DNA of 36,267 nucleotides from a virus. The position numbers and the translations under genes are program-made. The stretch spans positions 1 through 36,267 of IMG/VR virus record IMGVR_UViG_3300046170_000218. The stretch is one strand, 5' to 3'. The notes below the pieces were generated by a model that worked only from the letters and a program-made list of their open reading frames with translations, did not search any database and was not told the origin of the DNA. This document shows, piece after piece, positions 25,127-31,931 of the stretch (positions are counted from its first letter, which is position 1; each line of letters opens with the position of its first letter).

Positions 25127-25477
25127 ATGATAGGACAGATCATTTCGGCGGTCGGTGGTCTTGCGACGTCTTATATCGACGGCAAGACAGCGATCCAAAA
25201 AGCAAACGCGGAAATCAAAAAAAAGCAATTAACCGGCGAGATCGATTGGGAGCAATCCGCGATTGAGGCGTCAAAGGAGAGCTGGAAAGATGAGCTTTGG
25301 ACGATTGTGTTTGTGCTTATTCTTGCTGCTAATTTTGTTCCGACTTTACAAGATACAATGGAGCGAGGTTTCGCAAATCTTGAGACGACACCCCTCTGGG
25401 TTCAGTGGGGCATGTATGCTTCGATCGCCGCATCCTTTGGCATTAGGACCGTTCGAGGCTTTGGAGGTAAAAAATGA
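25127..25477 (+). CDS. Holin, GTA-type 3-TM family
   Basis: A 116-residue protein resembling 3-TM holins of GTA-like elements. It has an N-terminal amphipathic start (I-I-S-A-V-G-G-L-A-T), a long charged helix (residues 22-50), then membrane segments I-V-F-V-L-I-L-A-A-N-F-V and, after a W-V-Q-W turn, M-Y-A-S-I-A-A-S-F-G-I. The C-terminus ends G-G-K-K. The next gene begins in an ATGA overlap with this stop, tying it to the endolysin. AAAGGAG precedes a run of candidate starts; ATG 25127 keeps the family N-terminus. Confidence 0.75.
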   Translation: MIGQIISAVGGLATSYIDGKTAIQKANAEIKKKQLTGEIDWEQSAIEASKESWKDELWTIVFVLILAANFVPTLQDTMERGFANLETTPLWVQWGMYASIAASFGIRTVRGFGGKK

Positions 25478-26013
25478 AAAATAATTACGACACCTTTTTC
25501 GAGGAGCTGATCAAGCATGAGGGCGGTTTCACCGACGACCCTCGAGATCCTGGAAATCAGCGAGAGGATGGTTTTGGAAATCCTGGTTCGACAATGCTCG
25601 GCGTGACAGCTCAGGTCTGGTCCGAGTGGACCGGCAAGCCCTCACCGAAAGACGTTATGCGCGCGCTGACAAAGGACGACATCAAACCGATGTATAAGGC
25701 TAAATATTGGGACGCTGTCAAAGGCGATGAGCTGCCCTCTGGGGTCGACATTTCTGTCGCTGACTTTGGGGTCAACGCCGGTCCTGGTCGCGCTGCAAAG
25801 CGGCTCCAGCGCGTCGTCGCGGCCACTCAGGACGGAGCGATCGGCCCGAAAACGCTGGCAATGGTTTATAACATGGAGCCGAAAAACCTTTTGCAGAAAT
25901 ATGCGAACCAGCGCGAAGCGTATTACAGAAGTCTTAAAACCTTTGAAATATACGGGAACGGATGGCTGAGGCGAACGCGCGAGGTGCTGGAGAAATCGTT
26001 AAAAATCGCATAA
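25474..26013 (+). CDS. Endolysin, GH108 muramidase
   Basis: Peptidoglycan-cleaving endolysin, 179 residues. The N-terminal catalytic domain carries H-E-G-G-F-T-D-D-P with the expected catalytic Glu at residue 16. Then, unusually, a longer loop R-D-P-G-N-Q-R-E-D-G-F-G-N precedes S-T-M-L-G-V-T. The C-terminal half has D-G-A-I-G-P-K-T-L-A-M-V, the peptidoglycan-binding pattern of the family. No signal peptide, so it depends on the holin. It ends the rightward late block and meets the leftward operon's terminator 12 nt downstream. Confidence 0.88.
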   Translation: MKNNYDTFFEELIKHEGGFTDDPRDPGNQREDGFGNPGSTMLGVTAQVWSEWTGKPSPKDVMRALTKDDIKPMYKAKYWDAVKGDELPSGVDISVADFGVNAGPGRAAKRLQRVVAATQDGAIGPKTLAMVYNMEPKNLLQKYANQREAYYRSLKTFEIYGNGWLRRTREVLEKSLKIA

Positions 26014-26025
26014 CTTTAATTGAAC

Positions 26026-26053
26026 AAAAAAGCCTCGGCTGATAAACCGAGGC
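26026..26053 (-). terminator. Rho-independent terminator of the leftward operon
   Basis: Perfect 7-bp stem GCCTCGG / CCGAGGC with an 8-nt loop. Read on the minus strand it is followed by TTTTTTG, a strong intrinsic terminator for the leftward genes that end at 26116. On the plus strand the T tract is absent, so rightward termination would be weaker. Confidence 0.85.
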
Positions 26054-26115
26054 AGAGGGTGGAGAAACGCGCTTAGTCCGAAACTTCACCAGTGTTTTTT
26101 CTGTTCGGGTCTTCC

Positions 26116-26391
26116 TCAGTCTTGACCAGATCCACCCTCACGAAATGTCAGATCTTCCGGTATTCGCCAGAAAGTAACATTGCGAAAATGATCTGTTTTC
26201 AACCAGCCTTTACCATGCAACCGATCGATGAGAGCGTGAACGGACTGTTTTTTTGTTCGAGGAATTAGTTGCTTTCCATCCAGCTCACCCTCGGCGATTT
26301 CGCGCAAGCTCGGACACCGGTTTTTGATTTCCCAATGTTTCAAAATGAAATTGAAAACCTCGCGCTGGCGATCAGTCAAAGGCGCTCTCAT
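26116..26391 (-). CDS. LexA-type winged-helix DNA-binding protein
   Basis: A 91-residue protein equivalent to the N-terminal DNA-binding domain of LexA. It has L-T-D-R-Q-R-E-V-F-N-F-I-L-K-H-W at residues 5-20 and C-P-S-L-R-E-I-A-E-G at about 26-35, with a recognition helix in T-K-K-Q-S-V-H-A-L-I-D-R-L-H-G-K-G-W-L. The peptidase half is missing, so it is a stand-alone regulator. It is the last gene of the leftward operon, starting in an ATGA overlap. Confidence 0.7.
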   Translation of the reverse strand: MRAPLTDRQREVFNFILKHWEIKNRCPSLREIAEGELDGKQLIPRTKKQSVHALIDRLHGKGWLKTDHFRNVTFWRIPEDLTFREGGSGQD

Positions 26392-26645
26392 TGGACAACT
26401 TCCCAGTCAATATCTAGCTCGCCATTTTCAAGCAAAGTAAGCGTTGCGTTGTCGAGCTGGAAAGATCCAATGGCGCTGTCCTCCATAGTATTCGCAAGCG
26501 CTAAACTTATTTCGCGCTCAATCCGTTGCCATTTTTGCTTTTGGAATTTGGCAAGCTGGATATCGGATGCAAGCATTGCCAGATCTCTTTTAAGCTCGGC
26601 GTCGATTTTCTTCGCGGTTAGGTCAATGACCTTACGGAAACTCAT
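26388..26645 (-). CDS. Small acidic helical protein, unknown
   Basis: An 85-residue protein starting M-S-F-R-K-V-I-D at 26645 in an ATGA overlap with the upstream gene. A longer in-frame extension is not supported. It has a long helix with K-K-I-D-A-E-L-K-R-D and an acidic C-terminus ending D-I-D-W-E-V-V-Q. No family recognised. Confidence 0.65.
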   Translation of the reverse strand: MSFRKVIDLTAKKIDAELKRDLAMLASDIQLAKFQKQKWQRIEREISLALANTMEDSAIGSFQLDNATLTLLENGELDIDWEVVQ

Positions 26646-26866
26646 CTGATCAATTCCGAAACTATTGGCAGCATCCAGAGACCACCAAAAAGCATAATAA
26701 ACAGGGAAATTGCGCCGAGAAAATCTGTAAAAAGCAGCCAACATAATCTGGCAATGCTAGGCTGGCTGTTTACGTTGTTCTGATTTTCTGGTGCGTCTAA
26801 TACATTATACAATTTATATATTATGCGCCTAAGCTTTCCACAATCTGCCTCAAGTGTATATTTCAT
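26642..26866 (-). CDS. Small membrane protein, unknown
   Basis: A 74-residue product with a charged N-terminus (about 35 residues) and one long hydrophobic segment C-W-L-L-F-T-D-F-L-G-A-I-S-L-F-I-M-L-F-G. It ends in an ATGA overlap with the following gene. A small hairpin (26895-26911) sits in the 46-nt gap upstream. Function unknown. Confidence 0.55.
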   Translation of the reverse strand: MKYTLEADCGKLRRIIYKLYNVLDAPENQNNVNSQPSIARLCWLLFTDFLGAISLFIMLFGGLWMLPIVSELIR

Positions 26867-26894
26867 TTACCTTATCCTCTACTCTTTATTTTAA

Positions 26895-26911
26895 CGCAGC
26901 AATAAACTGCG
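26895..26911 (-). terminator. Small hairpin between leftward genes
   Basis: CGCAG / CTGCG stem with a 7-nt loop, followed on the minus strand by TTAAAATAAA. It lies between two leftward genes and might attenuate transcription. The stem is short, so this is weak. Confidence 0.3.
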
Positions 26912-26912
26912 C

Positions 26913-27317
26913 TTATTCTCGCCCAAATTGGTAATCTGGGCGCACTACTGGCTCATTTAAGTCTTCACGAGCCAACAATTCATCGTGGCCGTTTGTGTCA
27001 ACGGCGTAGGTTCGTCCTCCAACATATTCCATCCGCTGGCCTTTATATTGACCGCGCGGATCTGCTGGCAGAATTTGCTGCAAATCCCAGTGCGTGTTTC
27101 TAGCTGCGCGCTGCGCCAGAATGGCTTTGTCAACGCCTCGCATTGAGTTGCTTTGATCGATGCGCCTAAGCTCACCAGCAAGGCGTTCAAGATGCTCTGC
27201 ATTCTTAGCAATATGATCCGGATGCCACATCTGCATCGTCATGCGAACGGTCATTGTCATGCCACCCTGTCGCATTGCAGTCACGGTTGGATTAACTTGC
27301 TTTTTTCTGCGGTTCAT
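26913..27317 (-). CDS. Unknown protein of leftward operon
   Basis: A 134-residue protein starting M-N-R-R-K-K-Q at 27317, with GAGGTGG on the minus strand upstream; an in-frame ATG at 27341 lacks this. It has a Met-rich stretch (M-T-M-T-V-R-M-T-M-Q-M-W-H) and a helical middle with E-H-L-E-R-L-A-G-E-L. The C-terminal region, G-Q-Y-K-G-Q-R-M-E-Y-V-G-G-R-T-Y-A-V, looks like a beta-hairpin. No family recognised. It overlaps the upstream gene by 26 nt. Confidence 0.65.
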   Translation of the reverse strand: MNRRKKQVNPTVTAMRQGGMTMTVRMTMQMWHPDHIAKNAEHLERLAGELRRIDQSNSMRGVDKAILAQRAARNTHWDLQQILPADPRGQYKGQRMEYVGGRTYAVDTNGHDELLAREDLNEPVVRPDYQFGRE

Positions 27318-27807
27318 CTTTTCCACCTCTGAAATGAGCATAGTCTATATTTGTGACTTGAGAAGGTAAGTCAGAGTTACGGCGTTTAAGCAGCGCTAAC
27401 AGAAGCTCGGCGTTGTGAACTTCTGCGTTTAAAAAGACGTCTGAGCTATAATCTGCATACTCTACGATTGAGGCGCAAAGTTCGTCAGATGCCATATATA
27501 TATAACTATTACCGCGTACCTTTTCCCAAACAATCCACCCCGCAGCGCAGCATTCGTCTGTAAACTTGCAAATGGTCTGACGGCTTATTTGCAGCTCAGC
27601 GCTGATTTGTGAAACCGTGTAACCTTGGTTTACACAAGCAGCGATATACATCAGGCGACTAAACGCTGCTTTTTCTGGGGTGCTTTGAAAATATGCAGCC
27701 ATCGCGTCCGTTGCGCGCCACGATTTGCGCTCTTTAAATATTTGAATTTCAGCAAGAGCCAAGTGATATGAAAAGTCATTCAGCGCGGTTTTTAAAATAT
27801 TATCCAT
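27292..27807 (-). CDS. Helix-turn-helix regulator
   Basis: A 171-residue protein with a winged-helix/HTH core at about residues 62-92 (Q-G-Y-T-V-S-Q-I-S-A-E-L-Q-I-S-R-Q-T-I-C-K). A wing-like W-I-V-W-E-K-V-R-G-N-S-Y-I-Y-M follows. The MarR-like layout suggests a transcription or replication regulator for this leftward operon. Start ATG 27807 overlaps the preceding recombinase stop by 8 nt. Confidence 0.7.
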   Translation of the reverse strand: MDNILKTALNDFSYHLALAEIQIFKERKSWRATDAMAAYFQSTPEKAAFSRLMYIAACVNQGYTVSQISAELQISRQTICKFTDECCAAGWIVWEKVRGNSYIYMASDELCASIVEYADYSSDVFLNAEVHNAELLLALLKRRNSDLPSQVTNIDYAHFRGGKDEPQKKAS

Positions 27808-28504
27808 CAATCTGCCCCATTTTTTTGATGCGCTGTATCACACGATAAACCGCGCTTTGCGTCCAAGCATTGCCTTTTTGATTGCGCACTTTTTTGGCGT
27901 TTAGCTGGCGCGCTATATCTGATTGAGACACTCCTCTGTTATAGAGGACGCAAATTTCAGGCCAGATTGTCAATGCAAAATCGTCAGCCTTCTTTTGTTT
28001 CGCTGCGTTACCAGCATCGATGAGAGCCTTTTGATTGGGCGTCCCGAGCGCGTTGATTTGACGTCCCGAGCGCGTCGTATGAGGTTTCCCAGCCTCTAGT
28101 TTTTTGCGCACTCTGTCCAACCCTGCCTGAGCTCGCGCGACAATACGATCGCGCTGAACTTGCGCATTTGCACTCAAAACGTGAATACTGCCTTGGCTGA
28201 TGATTGGGTCATCCGCAACCTCTATTGCCACCCCCTGCACGGCTAAGGTTTCCAAGAACTCCAACGCAATCCATTGCCTTGATGCAAACCCATGTAAACT
28301 CGCAAGCGCAAACGTGGAGCTGTCAGATTTGCAATGCTCAACGCACTCTTGCAGCTCTTGCCGGTCAGAAAAGTCGCGCGTTGATTTGCCCTTTTCCACA
28401 AACCATTTGACTGCCCTGCCATCAGCCAAAGCATCGATTTGCCTCCTCTGACGATCCTGATGCGCCTCGTCAACGCCGTTGTAAATAAAGCCGTTAAGTT
28501 TCAT
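27800..28504 (-). CDS. Degenerate serine recombinase homologue
   Basis: A 234-residue protein with the architecture of a small serine recombinase: resolvase-like N-terminal domain, a long helix (Q-R-D-R-I-V-A-R-A-Q-A-G-L-D-R-V) and a C-terminal HTH (G-V-S-Q-S-D-I-A-R-Q-L-N, then W-T-Q-S-A-V-Y-R-V-I-Q). The catalytic motif Y-x-R-V-S-x-x-x-Q reads Y-N-G-V-D-E-A-H-Q, so both the Arg and the nucleophilic Ser are gone (G10, D12). The L-D-R-L-A-R motif is also lost (L-H-G-F-A-S). It cannot recombine DNA by the known mechanism and is more likely a DNA-binding regulator or structural protein. Start ATG 28504 has GGAGG upstream. Confidence 0.75.
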   Translation of the reverse strand: MKLNGFIYNGVDEAHQDRQRRQIDALADGRAVKWFVEKGKSTRDFSDRQELQECVEHCKSDSSTFALASLHGFASRQWIALEFLETLAVQGVAIEVADDPIISQGSIHVLSANAQVQRDRIVARAQAGLDRVRKKLEAGKPHTTRSGRQINALGTPNQKALIDAGNAAKQKKADDFALTIWPEICVLYNRGVSQSDIARQLNAKKVRNQKGNAWTQSAVYRVIQRIKKMGQIDG

Positions 28505-28506
28505 TA

Positions 28507-28665
28507 TCAGAGCGCCTCCCAACGCTGAATAAAATCTTTCACAAACGTTTTTTGATTGTCGGTAAGATCAAGCAAGATAGCCTCTTGCGCATCCAAATTT
28601 ATATCCAAGCCTTCTCGTTTTAAAAACGCAAGCCAATCATCGTGTAGGTGCTCTAAGTCGTTCAT
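28507..28665 (-). CDS. Tiny unknown protein of leftward operon
   Basis: A 52-residue ORF, starting M-N-D-L-E-H-L-H-D-D-W-L-A-F-L-K. Its ATG overlaps the upstream stop (ATGA) and its stop lies 2 nt before the recombinase ATG (TGATAATG). This tight coupling on both sides supports a real gene. The product is acidic, helical and ends F-I-Q-R-W-E-A-L. No family recognised. Confidence 0.7.
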   Translation of the reverse strand: MNDLEHLHDDWLAFLKREGLDINLDAQEAILLDLTDNQKTFVKDFIQRWEAL

Positions 28666-28910
28666 GCTGTCACACCTTCAGCATCGTTAAAATTTTTAGG
28701 TAAATTATCAGCAAAATACCAACCGCGCCCATTGCACCAACTGCCAATGTGGCCCTTCTCGTTGTAATACAAGTGAATGAGGGTGTTTTCGTTTGTTTCA
28801 AAGTTAAATTCATTGTGCTTGTCGTGATCCATCACCTGACTGTTGTTCATTTTGAACAAAGTGTTTTCAAAGTCAGTTTTTTTAATTTTTCCTAATTGTG
28901 TCGCTTCCAT
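28662..28910 (-). CDS. First gene of leftward operon, unknown
   Basis: An 82-residue protein. A GGAGAG ribosome site precedes ATG 28910. The N-terminus is charged and Lys-rich (K-I-K-K-T-D-F). The middle has H-K-H-N-E-F-N-F-E-T-N-E, and the end is H-I-G-S-W-C-N-G-R-G-W-Y-F, with alternating beta-strand character. As the promoter-proximal early gene it may act on the host, but nothing in the sequence says how. Confidence 0.65.
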   Translation of the reverse strand: MEATQLGKIKKTDFENTLFKMNNSQVMDHDKHNEFNFETNENTLIHLYYNEKGHIGSWCNGRGWYFADNLPKNFNDAEGVTA

Positions 28911-29023
28911 TTTCTCTCTCCATTTTTACAGCCGCAGAGGCGTCAGCCTTCCGTCAGCTTGTTTAATGTATATAAATTCATGTAGTTTTATGCAAGCCCA
29001 ACTTATTAGTTGAAAAGAGGGTC
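28911..29023. promoter_or_regulatory. Divergent control region between leftward and rightward operons
   Basis: 113 nt between genes diverging in both directions. Leftward: -35 TTGCAT (28990-28995 on the minus strand), 17-nt spacer, -10 TATACA (28967-28972), giving a roughly 50-nt leader. Rightward: no strong match, only an AT-rich TATAAA near 28971. Two CGTCAGC repeats 11 bp apart (about 28941-28958) and the inverted repeat CAACT/AGTTG (28999-29012) are candidate operators. The RHH protein encoded next to it and the HTH proteins of the leftward operon are candidate binders. Confidence 0.55.
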
Positions 29024-29215
29024 ATGGCGACAAAGTATAAAACACAGCAAAAACAACGGGTCGCATTGAACACGATGGTCGATCCAGAAATTAAATCCGC
29101 GCTCGATGAAGAAAAAGACATTAAAAAAGTCAGTCTTGCGCATTTGATCGATCAGATCTTGAGGCAGTATTTCGAGGAGGCCAACGATGGCACGAACACC
29201 GTCACAACGCGGTAA
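29024..29215 (+). CDS. Ribbon-helix-helix regulator
   Basis: A 63-residue small protein with the Arc/CopG-like pattern: a basic strand (R-V-A-L-N-T-M-V-D-P-E-I-K) and two helices (V-S-L-A-H-L-I-D-Q-I-L-R-Q-Y-F). Expected to dimerise and bind the nearby operator region through its N-terminal strand. It is the first rightward early gene, with GAGGG before ATG 29024, and overlaps the nuclease gene by 29 nt. Confidence 0.7.
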   Translation: MATKYKTQQKQRVALNTMVDPEIKSALDEEKDIKKVSLAHLIDQILRQYFEEANDGTNTVTTR

Positions 29216-29648
29216 ATTCGCAAAAAATCGCGGGAGCTCGTTTGAGCTGGAAATAAAAAATTTTCTTTTCGATGAGCTTGGCATCGAGTTCAAAAGAAAC
29301 CTCGAGCAAACGCGAACGTCCGGCCTCAGCGATTTAATAACCAATGAGACTAAATTTCCCTTCGCATTAGAGCTTAAGCGGCGTCAGTCAGGTTCGATGA
29401 TCCCGACCGGCGCATGGGCGCAATCAATAAAAGCGTCAGACATCAACGCCGGGATCTATCCAGCCGTCATTTATCGCTACGACCACAGAAAGGCTCGTTG
29501 CGTCGTCCCCTTCTCAGCGATCGCTGAAATGGAAACCGGCCTTTGGACAAAAACAATTCACGATAAAGCCGACATTTCGCTCCCTCGCTTTTGCAAGCTG
29601 GTTCGAGAAATCATGGCCTGGAGAGCACAAAAAAATGACGCGGTTTAA
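29187..29648 (+). CDS. PD-(D/E)XK nuclease (Holliday junction resolvase-like)
   Basis: A 153-residue nuclease-fold protein. An N-terminal E-L-E-I helix is followed by G-I-E-F-K-R-N-L-E-Q-T, then the catalytic core S-D-L-I ... F-A-L-E-L-K-R-R (D, then E-x-K) and a later A-W-A-Q-S. This matches small phage endonucleases thought to resolve junctions or cut branched DNA. The start is the ATG in CGATGGCACG with an AGGAGG site. It overlaps both neighbours. Confidence 0.75.
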   Translation: MARTPSQRGKFAKNRGSSFELEIKNFLFDELGIEFKRNLEQTRTSGLSDLITNETKFPFALELKRRQSGSMIPTGAWAQSIKASDINAGIYPAVIYRYDHRKARCVVPFSAIAEMETGLWTKTIHDKADISLPRFCKLVREIMAWRAQKNDAV

Positions 29649-30831
29649 TTATCTCTCGGTTTGCTCTGGCGTCGAAGCGGCGACGGTCGCTTGGCATGGC
29701 CTTGGGTGGTCTCCGACAGCATTCAGCGAGATTGAAGCCTTTCCGAGCGCAGTCCTCGCTCATCATTATCCAAGCGTCCCTAACTTGGGCGACATGTCAA
29801 AATTTAAGGAGTGGCCTGATGACAGAACAGTTGACCTTTTGGTCGGAGGCACACCATGCCAATCGTTTAGCGTCGCAGGATTGCGAAAGGGTCTGGATGA
29901 TCCGCGCGGCAACCTCATGCTCACATATCTTGCCATTGCTGAACGATATGCTCCCCGCTGGATCGTCTGGGAAAACGTCCCCGGCGTTCTGTCAAGCAAC
30001 CGAGGACGAGATTTTGGAACCTTCCTTGGGGCGTTGGCTCAACTCGGGTATGGGTTCGCTTACCGAGTGCTGGACGCTCAGTTCTTCGGAACACCCCAGC
30101 GACGGCGTCGCGTGTTCGTTGTCGGACGTCTTGGAAGCTGGCAACGTGCCGGAGCGGTTCTTTTTGAGCGAGAAAGCCTGTTCAGGCATACTCCGCCGAG
30201 CCGAGCGTCGCGGAAAGAAGTTACCGGAACAGTTACAACGCGCTCTGGAAGCGGTGGCGGCGGCGGAATAGGCACGGACGAGGCTTGTAGCGGGTTTTTG
30301 CAACCAACTTGGCCAGCTAAAGTCGCCTCAACCCTTAACGCAGCATTTGCTAAAAAGCAGGGCTTGGAAGATCAGCATATAAACGGCGGCGCTCCGCTTT
30401 TTGTGCCGCAAAGCACTGGCCCACTAACAGCCGGAATGGGTAAGGGGCCAAGAGGAACGGAAGCGGTCGAAAGCAATCATGTCATAGCGTTTTCATCAAA
30501 AGATTACGGCAATGATGCTGTTAATGATTTGTGCCCCACTCTAAGGGCTGGCGGTGCGTACAACGCGAATGCGGGTGTACCGCCAGCGGTGGCACAAGCC
30601 AGCGCAGTACGCCGCCTAACGCCAACCGAGTGCGAGCGTTTGCAGGGTTTCCCCGACAACTACACGCAAATTCCATACCGCAACAAGCCAGCAGAAAACT
30701 GCCCTGATGGCCCTCGATACAAGGCGATGGGCAACTCAATGGCGGTCCCTGTCATGCGGTGGATCGGTCGTCGGATCAATTTTATCGACCAAATAGATGA
30801 CCTTAAATTGGAGCGCAAAAATGACCTATGA
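29635..30831 (+). CDS. DNA (cytosine-5) methyltransferase
   Basis: C5 methyltransferase, 398 residues. It has motif I (residues about 7-23, S-V-C-S-G-V-E-A-A), motif IV G-G-T-P-C-Q-S-F with catalytic Cys 75, motif VI E-N-V-P-G (113-117) and motif VIII Q-R-R-R-R-V (155-160). A Gly-rich variable region and target recognition region follow, then R-R-L-T-P-T-E-C-E-R-L-Q-G-F-P-D and G-N-S-M-A-V-P near the end. It methylates phage or host DNA, likely protecting against restriction; the target sequence cannot be read from sequence. A second, out-of-frame gene lies inside it (29819-30271). Its stop overlaps the exonuclease start by 11 nt. Confidence 0.92.
   Translation: MTRFNYLSVCSGVEAATVAWHGLGWSPTAFSEIEAFPSAVLAHHYPSVPNLGDMSKFKEWPDDRTVDLLVGGTPCQSFSVAGLRKGLDDPRGNLMLTYLAIAERYAPRWIVWENVPGVLSSNRGRDFGTFLGALAQLGYGFAYRVLDAQFFGTPQRRRRVFVVGRLGSWQRAGAVLFERESLFRHTPPSRASRKEVTGTVTTRSGSGGGGGIGTDEACSGFLQPTWPAKVASTLNAAFAKKQGLEDQHINGGAPLFVPQSTGPLTAGMGKGPRGTEAVESNHVIAFSSKDYGNDAVNDLCPTLRAGGAYNANAGVPPAVAQASAVRRLTPTECERLQGFPDNYTQIPYRNKPAENCPDGPRYKAMGNSMAVPVMRWIGRRINFIDQIDDLKLERKNDL
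29819..30271 (+). CDS. Nested gene within the DNA methyltransferase (alternate frame)
   Basis: A 150-codon ORF in the +1 frame inside the methyltransferase gene. Its ATG has AAGGAG at 7-nt spacing, one of the best ribosome sites in the window. The product starts M-T-E-Q-L-T-F-W-S-E-A and ends with a coherent basic helix region (V-P-E-R-F-F-L-S-E-K-A-C-S-G-I-L-R-R-A, then R-R-G-K-K-L-P-E-Q-L). I recall very similar small proteins from other phages, lying with or overlapping cytosine methyltransferases, so the frame appears conserved. Function unknown; it could modulate the methyltransferase or a host defence. Confidence 0.7.
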   Translation: MTEQLTFWSEAHHANRLASQDCERVWMIRAATSCSHILPLLNDMLPAGSSGKTSPAFCQATEDEILEPSLGRWLNSGMGSLTECWTLSSSEHPSDGVACSLSDVLEAGNVPERFFLSEKACSGILRRAERRGKKLPEQLQRALEAVAAAE

Positions 30832-31630
30832 ACTCGACGTCCCGAATGAAGTTTATCACCAGATTTTGCCTGGATATTCCTCGACCTTCATTAAAACCGC
30901 TTACGAAAAGTCGCTTTATCACGCGCGCTTTGGCGTCAGCTCAATCAACCCTGCGATCGCTGATTTTGGCACAGCAATTCATTCAATGACGCTCGAGCCT
31001 GAAAAAGATCATGTCCGGCGCGGACCAGAGACCAGGAGAGGCAAAGCCTGGACCGAGGCAAACGAGGCAGCAAAAGCCGACGGCGCGGTCCTACTGCCGG
31101 AAAAGGAGTTTGACGTCGCTGAAAGGGCCGCTCAAAAGCTCCTAGACCACCCCAGCGCCGGAAAGATCTTAAAAGCCGAGGACAAGATCTGCGAGGCATC
31201 AATCACAGTGAAGCACCCTCGGACCGGGCTTGAGCTGAAAATTCGTCCTGACATTTACGTCCCTTCGACCGGCGTCATGGCAGACGTCAAAACGACAGTC
31301 AGCTCAGATCCGCGCTTATTTTCTCGCCAAGCGTGGTCGCTCGGATATCCGATCAGCGCGGCATTTTACAAAATGGTCGCCGAAATGATCGGCTGGAACG
31401 TGAGTTATTTTTGCTTTTTGACGATCGAAAAGACTGAGCCTTTTGCCGCGCATTGTCATCACCTCTCTAGCGAGGCGCTCGAGCGCGGACATCGGATCGT
31501 TGAGCACACGCTCGACCTGATCGCTGAGGCGGAACAATCCGGCGACTGGCCGACCGGCTGGGGAACGCACACGACGCTTAATGTTCCGGAATGGATGCAA
31601 CTGAAAGATCAGGAGAACGATGATGTCTGA
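30821..31630 (+). CDS. RecE/RecB-like exonuclease (PD-(D/E)XK)
   Basis: A 269-residue nuclease of the RecE/DUF3799-like group used in phage recombination. It has F-G-T-A-I-H (residues about 49-54), I-R-P-D-I-Y-V with Asp 144, and A-D-V-K-T-T with Asp 155 and Lys 157 of the active site. Then Q-A-W-S-L-G-Y follows, the typical RecB-family Q/Y helix. Start ATG 30821 with GGAG upstream, overlapping the methyltransferase stop by 11 nt. An SSB gene follows, suggesting a single-strand annealing recombination module; no annealing protein (Beta/Erf-like) is recognised. Confidence 0.85.
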   Translation: MTYELDVPNEVYHQILPGYSSTFIKTAYEKSLYHARFGVSSINPAIADFGTAIHSMTLEPEKDHVRRGPETRRGKAWTEANEAAKADGAVLLPEKEFDVAERAAQKLLDHPSAGKILKAEDKICEASITVKHPRTGLELKIRPDIYVPSTGVMADVKTTVSSDPRLFSRQAWSLGYPISAAFYKMVAEMIGWNVSYFCFLTIEKTEPFAAHCHHLSSEALERGHRIVEHTLDLIAEAEQSGDWPTGWGTHTTLNVPEWMQLKDQENDDV

Positions 31631-31931
31631 TATGAGAAAGGTTCGGCGCTTGCTCGCCGGAGCGAAAGAGCTGTCGAAAAATGACGAGGTCAAGAGCCTG
31701 ATCGATCAGGCAATTTTTCACAGTTTCAGAGAATACGTCAAACCCAGGGCTCCAAACGAGAGCCGCAACCTCTCGCTTAGGGACGTAAGGCGGATCTTAA
31801 GCGTCCATAATGACGACCCATTCCGGTCCATCCAGTCGATCGCCGATGATTTTGACGTCAACCCTGGGCGAGTTTCAGAAATTATCAGTGGCAAACACAA
31901 ACTGCAAAAAGGAGAAAAAAGTGGATTATAA
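31620..31931 (+). CDS. Small helix-turn-helix protein
   Basis: A 103-residue basic protein with a likely HTH near its C-terminus (I-Q-S-I-A-D-D-F-D-V-N-P-G-R-V-S-E-I-I-S-G) and a helical N-terminus (R-K-V-R-R-L-L-A-G-A-K-E-L). It overlaps the exonuclease stop (AGGAGAACGATGATG; two tandem ATGs) and may regulate or assist replication. Exact role unknown. Confidence 0.65.
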   Translation: MMSDMRKVRRLLAGAKELSKNDEVKSLIDQAIFHSFREYVKPRAPNESRNLSLRDVRRILSVHNDDPFRSIQSIADDFDVNPGRVSEIISGKHKLQKGEKSGL

